Assembly: GCF_000003605.2 (NCBI RefSeq)
Contig: NW_003155738.1
Coordinates: 268,201-296,323 of the forward strand
Origin: Saccoglossus kowalevskii
Taxonomy: Eukaryota > Hemichordata > Enteropneusta > Harrimaniidae
Direction of reading: 5' to 3'
DNA length: 28,123 nucleotides
Part shown: positions 1 to 10,494 of the stretch, in pieces
How positions within the stretch are numbered: the stretch's first letter is position 1
Layout: each line of letters starts with the position of its first letter
The notes under the pieces: model-generated
The model's database searches: none
The model's input: the letters and a program-made list of their open reading frames with translations, nothing else
Told to the model about the DNA's origin: nothing
Position numbers and translations under genes: made by a program

Positions 1-385
1 TTGGATATCCTGCAAAACGAAATGATACCGTCGGCACTAAGACTCGTTGGACCCAATTTTCATTTCCAACAGGATAATGCCCCCGTTCACACAGCATTGG
101 CAGTGAGGGATTTTCTAAATAATCCACAAGAGTACGGATATTTTTTACTTTACCACTTTGAATTGGCCTGCACAGTCTCCAGATTTGAACTCCATTGAGA
201 ACCTTTGGGAGTTGATCGATTTAAAGGTGCATTCCCGACCAGTTGCTAACATCGAGGATTTATACGTGAGTATAATGGAAGCTTGGGGACAGTTCCAGGT
301 TAACATGTGTCGGAAACTCGTCGATACCATGCCAAAACGGCTCAGAGAAGTCATCCAGCGAAGAGGTGGACACACGCATTATTGA
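1..385 (+). pseudogene. Tc1-like transposase, C-terminal part, frameshifted
   Basis: Remnant of a DDE transposase of the Tc1/mariner superfamily, which cuts and pastes the element at TA dinucleotides. The first frame (from the window edge) reads FHFQQDNAPVHTA, holding the second catalytic Asp at codon 73-75. A second frame (from 158) reads NWPAQSPDLNSIENLW, holding the catalytic Glu at 197-199, and continues to a stop at 383-385 after a normal-looking C-terminus. The two frames do not join. 121 bases separate the Asp and Glu codons, where DD34E elements have 102, so a 19-base insertion around 139-157 would explain both the frame change and the excess spacing. The N-terminal half, including the DNA-binding domain and first Asp, is off the left edge. 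The frame break makes it inactive. It lies in an intron of MON2, on the opposite strand. Confidence 0.9.
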
Positions 386-670
386 CAATCGCCGCGTTCT
401 ATGTCTTCATGAATATTCATGAGCTTGCGTTTACACAGTGTTCTCCATAGAGAATTCAAACGTTTTTTTCACTGTTTCATTCAGACTGCCGTTTTTATTC
501 AATCCTGCATGACAATGACAATTTTGTTGTTTTTATTGTGTGTAAAAACGCATATTTTATTAGATATATAAATATATTTATTCAAACCGTTATTGAGTTT
601 ATTTTATTGTATGATATCGTAGGTAGTAGCTGCCTGTAGTGTGGTGCGTAAATACTTTCTGGCGGGTCTG
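1..670 (+). mobile_element. Tc1/mariner-type DNA transposon, 3' portion with terminal repeat
   Basis: Non-coding sequence follows the transposase stop. The likely right end is at 670: read on the minus strand, the terminus is CAGACCCGCCAGAAAGTATT, with the CAG start and AAAGTATT motif typical of Tc1-like inverted repeats, followed outside by TA (671-672), the target-site dinucleotide of this superfamily. The matching left end is not in the window, so the terminus is inferred from its form. Confidence 0.65.
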
Positions 671-1382
671 TATTGAATTCAACAGTTTAATATGGGACAG
701 CCGAGAATATTACAATGTTCTACTCCCCAAACCCCCTAGGGCAACAATGTTGATATGGTTGGTGAAGATTTGTTGTCTTCTATGAGGAAGTCTGATTAGC
801 AACTGTTTATATCAAGTCCAGCATACTAACTGAATATTTATAGACATTGCTTTAATTGAGGTGAACCTGTTCATTCTGTTTCGTTATTTTTGTTCTTGAA
901 TGAGGAAGCTGGTTGTACATGTATATAGCTAGACGTCAGTCTGTGACCTCGCTGCCAATGTTCACAGCAAGTGAACACCATCACATGCGTAAGCCTTGTA
1001 AATTCCTTTTGCAATTTCACATGCCTGTGAAGTGAGCCATCTACGATAACATAAGGAGATTTGTGTTTTTCTGTTTCAGAGAATGTTTTGTAGCTCTGAA
1101 TGAACATTTAATGCATGTATTCGAAACAGTATTTATTAAATGTTCAAAGCATGATCTGATTTCAGAACAAACTTAGAACCTGTATTCACACAATGAATGT
1201 GGAGTTTTTTTTTTAGCGGTAGTATTTTTTCTCCCTTGAATAACCAGAACATGTATACAAGTAGAACATATACATGTTAAATGTTTGTGTAATTTAATTT
1301 AATTTTTTGTAGGTTTCAGTTTCTGTGGAAAGGTGTGGTAATAAACATGTTCATCATCTTAGTCAATAAATACATGCTTTAC

Positions 1383-1514
1383 CTTTGATAGGACATCTCC
1401 TTTTACAATGGTATTGGTCGTGAGTAACACCAGTAGTGTCTGTAAGACTTTCACCTCCTCTATACCATGGTCCATCAGACTCCATAACATGTTAACAACA
1501 TTTCTAGCAGCAAT
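1383..1514 (-). CDS. MON2: MON2 coding exon 4 (residues 100-143)
   Basis: 132 bases, 44 codons: starts [17 protein letters not shown], contains [19 protein letters not shown] and ends LSK. Phase 0 at both ends, with acceptor GAATTCAG and donor GTAAAG. It matches the MON2 segment that ends in a conserved LSK. Confidence 0.92.
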
Positions 1515-4500
1515 CTGAATTCAAACAAATGTACTTGTTGTGATGATATAACTACTCTAGAACTGTATATCGGCTGCCAAAGATCATTCTAGGGTGGCCA
1601 TCACTACAATATTAAACTAGATTTTCCTCACTCAAGCAAGAAAATAATTCTACAGATTCAGGCAAAAACAGGTTTTAGATAATAAAATCTGTCAAAATTC
1701 TATGTTCACATATAATTCTCAAAAATAACTAGAAGGCACTGTTCAATTCTTAATTTTTTTTTTTTTTATTCTGACTTGAAAACAGCTGTCTTAGAAGAGA
1801 CATAAACTTTTGGCAGACATGTTAGCTGTCTGAAAGGGTGCAAGAGTCTGGAGGTACTAGGCTCTCCCAAACCTATCAAATGTCTTTTACCACGAGTAGA
1901 AAAATGAGTAGCCATGCTTTCATTTTAAAACAAACACTTAATGGTTATTTTTGCTCACGAATATTCAAAACATAACTTTTGAAATATGTTCCTGGCTATT
2001 TTTATCATTATTAAATATAAAGTTCAAAAACCCAAATTACTCTGGCCAATTAAATCCTTCGTTTCACCCTGAAAAGTCTACAACTTGACCATGTCCAGGA
2101 TTGAATTGGTGAGAGACTGGTATATCCAGAGACTTGTGGTTGATCTGGAATTTCACTCAAGTGTTCATCACGTGTGCTTGAAGGTGGTTGGTATGATTGG
2201 AAACACAGTGGATAGAAATACCGGTACTATGAATGGGAATGATGTGTTGCAGGTGAACAAGGTATTGTAGTATGTACTGGGTACCATGGAGAGGTATATG
2301 GTTGTGCAAAATGAGGTACAATTAGTGAAAGATGCGGCATCATCAACAAGTATACAACCTGTGTTTCATGTTCCATTTAAGCCTAATTTTCACAACCTTT
2401 CCCCTATCATATCATTTGTTAACACAAACAAAATTAATATTTAACTAAACTTTTCTGGATAAAAAAGCAAAATTAGTGAATACCTATAAAGTTGCTTTGT
2501 CTACAAACCCATCCATGTGGCCATATCTTGCTCATGTACCGGTATATAGGTAACATCAGCAAACTTGTACAGTCAGTTGTTAAAAAGTTTATGATTCGGT
2601 TATTTTATTGTTGTTACGGTATATCCAATCCAATGCACAAAGTATACACAAATATTCATAATCAGTAAAATCATTCTTACGTGCAGGACAATGAGGAAGT
2701 ATGGAATATCTAAGATTTATAATGAACAACTTGTGTATAATCTGGTGTCGCAAGAATGATTGGACAGATGCCAATTCAGTGAATAGTGGTGTCTAAATAC
2801 AGACTATACGTACATTACTCTGCGACTTTGATGTACTTTTCGTACACTTAAGAACAATACCAACGGCATTAGAAAACTTCTTTTTCAAAGACGGCTGTGG
2901 ATTCTTTCAAAATGAAATCCCAATAGATAAATACAGTTTATATTTCTCAATGTACAAACCAATCTTAATGTACAATGAGTGATTCTCCCAGCATATTGAA
3001 AATTGTATGTTGGGAGAATTGAAAACTGTGTTTATGTTGGGAGAATTGGAAACTTGTGTGTTGGGAGAATTGAAAACTGTGTATGTTGAGAGAATTGGAA
3101 ACTGTGTGTTGGGAGAATTGAAAACTGTGTGTATGTTGGGAGAATTGAAAATTGTGTGTATGTTGGGAGAATTAAAAACTGTGTGTATGTTGGGAGAATT
3201 GGAAACTGTGTGTTGGGAGAATTGAAAACTGTATTTCGAGAGAATTGAAAACTGTGTGTATGTCGGGAGAATTGAAAACTGTGTGTATGTTTGGAGAATT
3301 GAAAACTGTGTGTATGTTTGGAGAATTGGAAACAAGTGTACACCGTTCATGTTGAGAGAATTGAAAACTGAACCAAGTCTCATTCATTTAGCTGCTAAAT
3401 ACTATATCAGTACATAAAACTCACCTCTGACAGTGCTTCATGGATAATCAATTTCTGAACAGAAACTAGACATATCTGAACTATCTTGATATTTTTGGTA
3501 TCACAACCAAGTAAAAAAGGCTGCAATATTTCACCACTGCAGGCAACCAGAGCTACAACACAATCAAAATAGTGTTGATGAGAATTTTTGAAGAGTTGAA
3601 TGTAAAATATAGGAAAAAAGGTACCGGTATATTCGCTGGATTTTATATTTACTGAATCATTCCTTAAGCAAAAATAGCGAAAATTAGTTACAAGAAAAAA
3701 TATTTTACAGTAATTGTTAATGAGCCTCAGGGTACTTCCTCTTCGCGTATTTAGGCACATAAAAAACAGAAAAGTCTCCAGTAAAGTTTAAATTGTCTTT
3801 TAAAGTTGTGCTTTTTCTTTTCATTTTCATGACCAAAGACAGATAAAAAAGCTGTGACTTTGATGTGTATTACCGGTATGACCAAAAAATATGATATGTT
3901 TCTTGACGTTAAACTTCATTAAAATAAATTGTGACGATTGCTTTTGAGAATGCTTAATCAATAGAGGTATAGAGGGAAACATTATATTCAGTCTTACAGC
4001 TTTCTTGACTTGTCACGATTACTATAAATGCATTCAATAATGGGTTTGGTTCAACATACGTAACATGTCAAGTGAAGCAGGGAACAGCATTGTTACATAT
4101 ATACATTGGATTTGATCACAATCTTTAGAAGCCCATCTCTAATAGAAGCACACGTAAACCAAAAATCTAATAGAAGCCCACATATTATATATCTTTATAA
4201 AAACAAAGCTGTATGCAGTCCATAAAAATAATATAATATTACATAATTTAAGTAAATTGCTAAAACAATGATTGACAGGGCTCACATTTCACAGAGGCCA
4301 TGAAGGCAATTACCCCACTTGAATGCATTGATATCTTACAATATTTCCTACACAATTTCAATCAACTGAAGTTCAAACTCTGGATTGACCATATTATCAC
4401 TTTGTTAAGTGTTTGCTGTATAAGAAACACACACTCATAATGGGCGACATGCATTCTATTTACTTTGGTGTTCAACCCTAAATATGATTTATATATAAGA

Positions 4501-7500
4501 GTGGTTTTGATATCACAATTTGAGCCTGTTTCACACTCAGCCATGCTCTAATGTACTTTGGCATTCAATCCTAAATATGATTTTACATGACCACAACCAA
4601 GAAGAGTGAGAACTTCACCACATATCAATAGATCATAGCCTATTTATAGCACTATGCAGTGTGCTTGTACAATCTCCTTCATCATCAATAATTAAGCACA
4701 TACCAGCAATTTTTATGGAATGCAAATTTATTCCTTTGTTGATAAATCCAGTAATTGTGGTCAATTAGAGTAATCACTCTTTGCCATTGTACAATGCATA
4801 GCATTTCTATTTAAAAAAATATATATAACAATAGTAAAATGAAGTAAACCAATGATTCAAACAACCAGGCATGGTGCTACATGTATATTACCGGTAAACA
4901 CATTGTACGTCCGGATAAAAGATGAAACAAATAAAAACAACTGGTGATTCAAACCACAACAGAACACCCAGCACTATGAAAGCACCATGTTTCACATAAA
5001 TGTATCTGATACAATGTATTATGGGTGTTTTCATCAAATATTAGATTCACAAATGTTGCCGTTTTTTACATTTTTACAAGATTTTATCGGGTGAGGGCAA
5101 CAAAAATAGACAAACAAAGTAAATTTACAGACATGATTATTTAACTCAAAATTCACTCTATATGATGAGTAAGTTAATTACACATGTCATTTTATCTACA
5201 GGGAGCCAATCTCTCATGAAAGCTGCATGTTGTTTTACACTGTAAAACAGAACTCATTTACAAAGCTGGTAGGGTTCAACAATTTACACTATTAGAAGCA
5301 TGTATACTTTACACTATTTATTGAATTGTAATAGATACAGTACAGCATAATATTTTTTTTTTAGCATTGAAATTCATGTAATAATTTATTACAATGACTG
5401 AAGTTTGCAACACCAATATAGTAATTAGACAAATCAAATCATTTATTGAGAACGGAGTACTCCGAAACATACAATTGTTTTCAAGCAAGTAGATGTAGTT
5501 TGGATTTGCGATTTGGGTATTTAGCCTTATATAGACAAATAATTTATTTTAATCATAGCTATTAAGAAAACAAAAATTTGCACTAATCTTAGCATGTATA
5601 TTATTATACCAGAAACACATTCGCATACACAAACATGTAATTGCTCCATTCTTTATTTAATCCTCTTGGAGGCAGATGTTATTTAAAGTAATGTACACTG
5701 AACTGTACATAACATGACAGCTATAATTCCATACTGCATGTAATATTTACATTTTAATACACTCATGGTTGTCATGGAAGCTTGTGACACATAAATGTCA
5801 AACAACCTTTCATAATTAATATTTCATATAACCGACACAACGATAAATATTCAAAATAACTGTGACTATTCAAATATTGCAGAGAGGTTGGGGGGTGAGG
5901 TGGGGTGGTGGGCAATATCACATGGGCCAGGGTAACTGTAATTGTTGTACAATAGCTGCTAATTTCCTCTAGCAATTCAACGCCTGGGCATGAAATGCCC
6001 ACATTCAGATGCTACAAACAATTAATCCATCTTGATATTTATTCTAAACAACAACAACAACAACAACAACAATCTATCAATTTTATTTTCATATTTCAAT
6101 TTTTGTTTGTTTGAACCTTACTTCATAGACATTATCAATTCTAATCCTCCAATAACTCAATAATAATTTTATAGTATAATTTTCTTCTATTATTTCAGTA
6201 ATCTCCAAATCACGATTAGATTAATCAAAGAATTATGTCATGTGATAAAATTCAGATGAATGCTGTTTTATTTTGGAATTTTGTTTAGATATGAAAGATA
6301 ATCTGCAGGATTTCCATTACCAGTCACAACGTGGGATACATGAATGCTTCAATGTCTATCAAAGGTTAAAATGAAAATAGAAGTACCTGGTATGATATCT
6401 CTGTTCTTTGCCATCAATGTTTTGATCTTCAGTATACCAGCTTCCGCTGCCTATAAAAAGTTTAAAATAGATACACGTAATCAGTATTATTATGCATCTG
6501 TCACCGTAACGCCATAAGTTACAGTGTGCCGTAATTTTGCGGTATTTTATGGGGTATTTTCATGCTACCATATAAGGAAATTCGAATTCCAAATATGGAA
6601 TGATTACGCGTGTAAGCGTTCTCTGATAATAACAACAAACATAGTTGCCACCAGGGTTTGATGGGATTCCACACAAAGTAGTTTGCTGATTCTGCTCTGA
6701 ACTATTTTGATTTCGACTTTTCCATGATGTATCCTTGAAAGGAAAAGATGTATAATAATAAGGTTATTACGAGGATATCTCAAAGTAAGCACTCAGACAG
6801 TACGCTGTCGCATTGACCTCCGCTGAGCGTCGGTCGATATTTCTGCTGTACTGTCTTTGTGCATACTTTAGGGTATCCTCGTAATAACCTCAAATTCACA
6901 TGATTCATAAAAGTTATATTAGATATAATTTTTTTGTAAAAGCTTTGCAATCTTGCATCCATGTACCAGTAATAGTATAGGGGTAATATTCCCAGGGTTA
7001 TTTACATCTGTATAGATTACAGTACATACACATACAAACGTCTATAGAAACAACTGCTATTTATGAAACTGCATTTGAAATTTTGAATTTTTAGTGGAGA
7101 TATATACATAAGAATCTGACTTTCATTTACCCTTCATGCAATGGAGTTTAAAAATATTAATATAAAAACATTGTGAAAAAAAGTATATAAAATTCACCCC
7201 CAAAATAACATTTATATACGAATACATGACATAAATTAAACTGTAGTGTTTATACTAACTAAAGAGTAAAAATATAATACAAGTAACATATGAGTGAACC
7301 AGCTGGGTCTGAATAACGAGACATTACATATAGAGTATGTAGATTTAATTAACACATCTACTACCGGTAACATATAGTAACAAGAACAGAGCTTGATTTC
7401 CCTGTATTGACACATGGCCTGCTGCCACCATTATTTACCATTCATATTGGCTATCTGTGGAAGCATTCAGCAGGAGATGTGGTAATTATGATAACCTTTG

Positions 7501-9250
7501 TGTTACAGATACTTTTGAATGAAAAAAGATGTACACTACTTTAATTTCATTTTTCATGAATTTTTATGAATCAGTGACATTCATTAAATTTATTACCTGT
7601 GAAAATAGGGGTGCTAAAGATGAGGAGTCAGTGATTTCAACTAAATCGTTTTAGTGGGGTTAAGTGGATTTGATGTTGCAGTGATATTCATTGGGTTTTG
7701 AATTTACTGGTTTGTGATGGAAATAATATATTCTATGGTCTCTCTGTCATAGGTAAATGTAAGAAATTGAGATTTATTTTTTCAAAATTTACTATAAAAA
7801 ATCAAGATGAATTAGAAAAATTACATTTTGATGTATATGGGAAATGTTTGCCATTCCTTGTTTTCCGTTCTCAGTTATCACATTTATTAATACTCAAAAC
7901 AATTCAGAGAGAGCACCCAGATATTCTATGTTTAACATTGTGATGAATATAGGCTTGGCAATATTCTGCCAATACCCTCATATACCATTACATATTATAA
8001 TATAATTTACCAGTATTGTCTCCGTAATTGTCTAGTGTACTTTGCATGGCATACAAAATATTCATGTTTATTAGTTGAGTTGAAATAAAAAATAAAGTTG
8101 CCTGTCTATTGAACAGGTTCGGGAATAAATGTGTATGTTCCAATCAATGATGTGCTTTTCCCAATCAAGATAAATAGAAATCATTGGAAACCAAATAGTC
8201 ATTTTTGGTTCATCATATTTAGATAATGGGTACACCACTACTATATTCGGTCTCCCATATTTGCCCAGATTGTAAAAACTTGATATCTTTATTTACCTGT
8301 CCACATGATGAACCAGAGTGAGTAATAAGACCAGAATATAGCAGAATTTACCAGCTATCAAAATCAAGTCTAGTCTAGGTAGGGGCAAGTGACTGAACAA
8401 TATTTGTCAGTAAATTTCAGTACTGATTGCAGTAAATCATGGCATTGAAACCCCCCCCCCCCACCTCCTTTTTTCAGCTCAATTGATAAATTTACAAATT
8501 GACAGCCACAATAAAAGCGCATGTGGTATGGACCTCAAAACTATGGAGGACACCAGGGTACAGAGCCTCAAAACAAACAAGTTACAGGACATGCCAGCCT
8601 AACAGGCCTACTCCTTTTCAGTTATATTCTATTCAAGGATAAAAACATTTATAGGGACAAATTTCTTTTTGGGTCATCAAAACTATATATCATTATATTA
8701 AAAGTCGGCATCAGTCTCTGCTCATTTTTTATTTTGGATTCAAATTATATGTTCATTTTGGGCCAACAAGTGTCAAGTTGGGCTAATTTGGTTTTGCAGC
8801 TCTTTGCCAAATTACTGAAATACTGGTAGTAGTGAAAATGGGTAGATATAAAATAAAATTAATTAACAAATATATTACAAAATAAATTTCAATGAGAAAT
8901 ACGAAAAAAAATTGTTGATTATATTTATATGTTGTTGTCAGTGAGTACTAGTAGAACTTTCGTGGTTCTAGCAGTTACCCTTAAAAAGCAGCAAACATGG
9001 TTCATACAACAGTGGCTGGTAGGTGTCATCCAGCTAACGTACTATAAATAGAATCTTGCCCCATCACACACTATAGTATACACGTAGAGAAACACTTCAT
9101 GTCAATGCAACCACTCCCATTTAAAATATAATTACAAGTGTTTACCTCTTTCACTGGTGGATATTTCCGTTTAGCCTCATTTGACAGAGCTCTGAGATCA
9201 GTCTGCAAGCTGTCCAACAGTTTAGTCGACGGTCCTTGCGTGGCAGTCAT
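1383..9250 (-). CDS. MON2: MON2 homologue, N-terminal four coding exons (partial gene)
   Basis: MON2 is a large (about 1,700 residues) peripheral Golgi/endosome protein related to the BIG/GBF1 Arf-GEFs but lacking a Sec7 catalytic domain; it works in endosome-to-Golgi trafficking. Only the N-terminal DCB (dimerisation and cyclophilin-binding) region is present. Coding exons are 9146-9250, 6387-6450, 3425-3552 and 1383-1514, giving 143 residues. Intron phases (0, 1, 0) join without any frame conflict. Diagnostic stretches compared from memory with vertebrate MON2 are [75 protein letters not shown] and [10 protein letters not shown]. They align with vertebrate MON2 without gaps in this region. 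The ATG at 9248-9250 was chosen because it opens the conserved frame and sits at the usual family start. No in-frame stop or splice defect is visible, so the gene looks functional. Confidence 0.93.
2982..3019. repeat. Inverted repeat at the minisatellite edge
   Basis: ATTCTCCCAGCAT (2983-2995) is nearly complementary to ATGTTGGGAGAAT (3007-3019), 12 of 13 positions, with an 11-base loop. The right arm is the start of the first minisatellite unit, so one inverted partial unit precedes the direct array. Confidence 0.75.
3007..3370. repeat. Minisatellite, about 14 units of 21-35 bases
   Basis: Direct repeats with the consensus core ATGTTGGGAGAATTGAAAAC followed by TGTGTGT. About 14 units were counted by eye, most of 23, 25 or 27 bases, with variants such as TTGAGAGAATT, TTTGGAGAATT and GGAAAC for GAAAAC. 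The array lies in MON2 intron 3 between about 55 and 420 bases past the exon 3 donor. The 27-base units keep a frame open (plus strand MLGELKTVC repeats; also three minus-strand frames), but mixed unit lengths break any reading frame, so it is not treated as coding. Confidence 0.95.
3425..3552 (-). CDS. MON2: MON2 coding exon 3 (residues 57-99)
   Basis: 128 bases. Completing the split Ala codon gives [20 protein letters not shown] and then a stretch containing [13 protein letters not shown] and HEALSE, ending phase 0 at donor GTGAGT. A 14-unit minisatellite starts about 55 bases downstream in the intron. Confidence 0.93.
5890..5912 (+). repeat. G-rich run cluster
   Basis: Runs of 6, 2, 4, 2 and 3 G within 23 bases on the plus strand, which is the template strand of MON2 in intron 2. 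It could form a G-quadruplex with one two-layer run; this is sequence pattern only. Confidence 0.5.
6049..6072 (+). repeat. (CAA)n microsatellite
   Basis: About eight consecutive CAA units in MON2 intron 2. Confidence 0.95.
6387..6450 (-). CDS. MON2: MON2 coding exon 2 (residues 36-57)
   Basis: 64 bases encoding [20 protein letters not shown] plus P and the first base of an Ala codon. The acceptor is TTTTTATAG, and the donor GTACTT leaves phase 1. Confidence 0.92.
6761..6890. mobile_element. Palindromic MITE, copy A
   Basis: 130-bp element with perfect 17-bp inverted ends, AGGTTATTACGAGGATA (6761-6777) and its complement (6874-6890). Pairing resumes inwards: GCAC..AGACAGTAC on the left faces GTACTGTCTTTGTGC on the right, leaving a loop with GCATTGACCTCCGC. 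Copies at 17782-18014 and 19779-19863 share these ends and part of the core. There is no coding capacity, so it is a non-autonomous fold-back element. Target-site duplications are not clear. Confidence 0.8.
8451..8462 (+). repeat. Poly-C run
   Basis: Twelve consecutive C in MON2 intron 1. Confidence 0.95.
9146..9250 (-). CDS. MON2: MON2 coding exon 1 (residues 1-35)
   Basis: 105 bases, 35 codons from ATG at 9248-9250 to ...YPPVKE, followed by donor GTAAAC (phase 0). It encodes the first helix of the DCB domain. Confidence 0.92.
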
Positions 9251-9510
9251 TTTCGTTTATATTGATCGAGTCGGTCGATTGAAAGAAGAGCAACAAGGCA
9301 AGGGTCGTCTGCAATGATACACGGTTTCGACGATAAATGTTCCTTCAAATTTCCGATACCAGCGCTGATAAATAGTGGGACACCTTACCGGTGTGCGTTG
9401 CTTTGATTGGATTGCATGTCGCGGAGGATAAATGAGAGAACCTAATACATAGCTGGGACATCAACATTAAATCCTACGCTTCGTGCACTTCCGCCATTTT
9501 GCTTGAAATC
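9251..9510 (-). promoter_or_regulatory. MON2 5' UTR and promoter region
   Basis: Region immediately upstream of the MON2 start. On the minus strand, 9485-9500 reads AAAATGGCGGAAGTGC, which overlaps a YY1-type motif (AAnATGGCGG) with an ETS/GABP-type motif (GCGGAAGTG); both are typical of housekeeping animal promoters near the transcription start. A CCAAT box reads on the minus strand near 9408-9412. If transcription starts upstream of the YY1 site, its ATG (9495-9497) would open a seven-codon upstream ORF ending at TAG (9474-9476). Transcription start not determined. Confidence 0.5.
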
Positions 9511-9740
9511 GTTCTACCCATAATACACTTGACTCGCCCGCATGTAAGCAGCGCCACCATAACCAACAATAAAGAATTATAGGTTCTTTTTGTTTTATGT
9601 TGATCGAATCGTTAGGGAGTGATCATGGTAAATAAAAGTGTCCTTTCACGAATAACACAATTCACAGTTCACAGAAATAAATCGTACTTAATTATTTCAG
9701 GAATAAACCAAAATGTGTGAATTCTACATGTATATAATCT

Positions 9741-10100
9741 TCAATCAATCAATCAATCAATGAAATTTATATAGCGCCAGTATCTAATACAACGTATTGT
9801 TCAGAGGCGCTGTACAATTAGTTGTTGTCAAAGGCTCTGGTAAATATGAGAGTTTTAAGATTCTTTCTAAAGGTATCTATTGTGGGTTTCTGACTCAATT
9901 TTATTGATAAAGTGTCCCATAAGCGTGGAGCTGCTCGAGAAAATGCTCGCCCACCAGATGATGCTAGTCTGAAGTTGGGAGTATGCAAAAAGCATTTGGC
10001 TGAAGAGCGGAGTGTGCGGGGAGTTGATTTGAAGTAAAGAATGTCAGATATATACTTCTGTGAAAGGCTATTCAGAGCTTTGTGGGTAGTGCACATAATT
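9741..10100 (-). mobile_element. 5'-truncated LINE 3' end (CR1/L2-like tail)
   Basis: The minus-strand frame 9818-10096 encodes a 92-residue tail (starting CTTHKALNSLSQKYISDIL, with GRAFSRAAPRLWDTLSIKL and TFRKNLKTLIF). This is the stereotyped C-terminus after the reverse transcriptase of CR1/L2-type non-LTR retrotransposons. The 3' end beyond the stop has a hairpin: GCGCC (9774-9778) pairs with GGCGC (9806-9810), and AATAC with GTATT inside it. It ends in five tandem ATTG/CAAT units (9741-9763), the usual tail of such LINEs. A stop codon sits just upstream of the frame at 10100-10102, consistent with 5' truncation there. Confidence 0.88.
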
Positions 10101-10479
10101 TAGAAAACAATTGTGTGCTGTACTGGAAGATTTGGTTCGAGCCCAGCAAAACTGTGTGGTAATAATGTGCACATTAAAAAAAAGAACTAATAAGTACTCA
10201 AATCTACACAGAGACCGCATACTATGTGATTTACATAAATTAAAACACAGCCAAAGCAGTCCCGTATTCATACCGTGGAGCCCGGGACCATACTTGTATA
10301 CGACAAATACACGACGGCTAGTGCAATGTACTGACTGAGTGGCAGAGTGTAACGTGTATAGCCATATACTTTAGAAAACAGAGTCAGTGGTGTTAATCGT
10401 TAAGTTTTCTGTACATGTTGATAACATAGAAAATATGATGAGTCCAACGGCGGTCCAACATTTGCAATATTATAATTGC

Positions 10480-10494
10480 TCTGTAGAGGGCGCT
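10480..10494 (+). promoter_or_regulatory. Candidate CTCF-type binding site
   Basis: TCTGTAGAGGGCGCT matches 13 of 15 positions of the bilaterian CTCF core (CCASYAGRKGGCRSY), including the whole AGRKGGCRS centre. It lies between the MON2 promoter and the downstream gene. Binding is not demonstrated by sequence alone. Confidence 0.4.

Larger units (their letters stand above)
1..1382 (-). other. MON2 intron 4 (partial)
   Basis: Sequence downstream of MON2 coding exon 4 on the minus strand, starting with the donor GTAAAG at 1377-1382. It contains the Tc1-like remnant (1-670). From 671 to 1382 I see no coding exon: no minus-strand stretch resembles the part of MON2 that should follow exon 4, so exon 5 is presumably off the left edge. 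Confidence 0.7.
1515..3424 (-). other. MON2 intron 3
   Basis: 1,910-base intron from donor GTGAGT (3424) to acceptor TTCAG (1515). It contains the minisatellite (3007-3370) with a small hairpin at its edge (2982-3019) and two TACCGGTA octamers (2219, 2537). A 61-codon plus-strand open frame at 2085-2270 has no recognisable similarity. Confidence 0.85.
3553..6386 (-). other. MON2 intron 2
   Basis: 2,834-base intron between donor GTACTT (6386) and acceptor TGTTGTAG (3553). It contains three TACCGGTA octamers (3622, 3871, 4889), a G-run cluster (5890-5912) and a CAA microsatellite (6049-6072). No exon-like sequence was seen. Confidence 0.85.
6451..9145 (-). other. MON2 intron 1
   Basis: 2,695-base intron between donor GTAAAC and acceptor TTTTTATAG. 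It holds the palindromic MITE copy at 6761-6890 and a run of 12 C at 8451-8462. Open frames such as 8521-8829 (plus, 102 codons) and 7698-7943 (plus) have no recognisable motif and are not treated as genes. The sequence around 7530-7700 faintly resembles the TACTGTA-type repeat but is too degraded to assign. Confidence 0.85.

Noticed and set aside
871-1107. Candidate fifth MON2 exon on the minus strand
   Set aside because: The 78-codon frame does not resemble the MON2 region that follows exon 4.
2085-2270. 61-codon plus-strand open frame in MON2 intron 3
   Set aside because: No recognisable similarity, opposite strand to the gene, and no clear splice signals around it.
2907-3387. Several long open frames across the minisatellite on both strands
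   Set aside because: They arise because many units are 27 bases, a multiple of three. Unit lengths also include 23 and 25, so no single frame is kept, and the array lies in a MON2 intron.
8521-8829. 102-codon plus-strand open frame
   Set aside because: It lies in MON2 intron 1, opposite the gene, has AT-driven hydrophobic composition and no family motif or splice context.
10134-10144. Possible tRNA or tRNA-derived SINE (B-box-like GGTTCGAGCCC)
   Set aside because: No convincing A box, acceptor stem or anticodon arm at the right distance.
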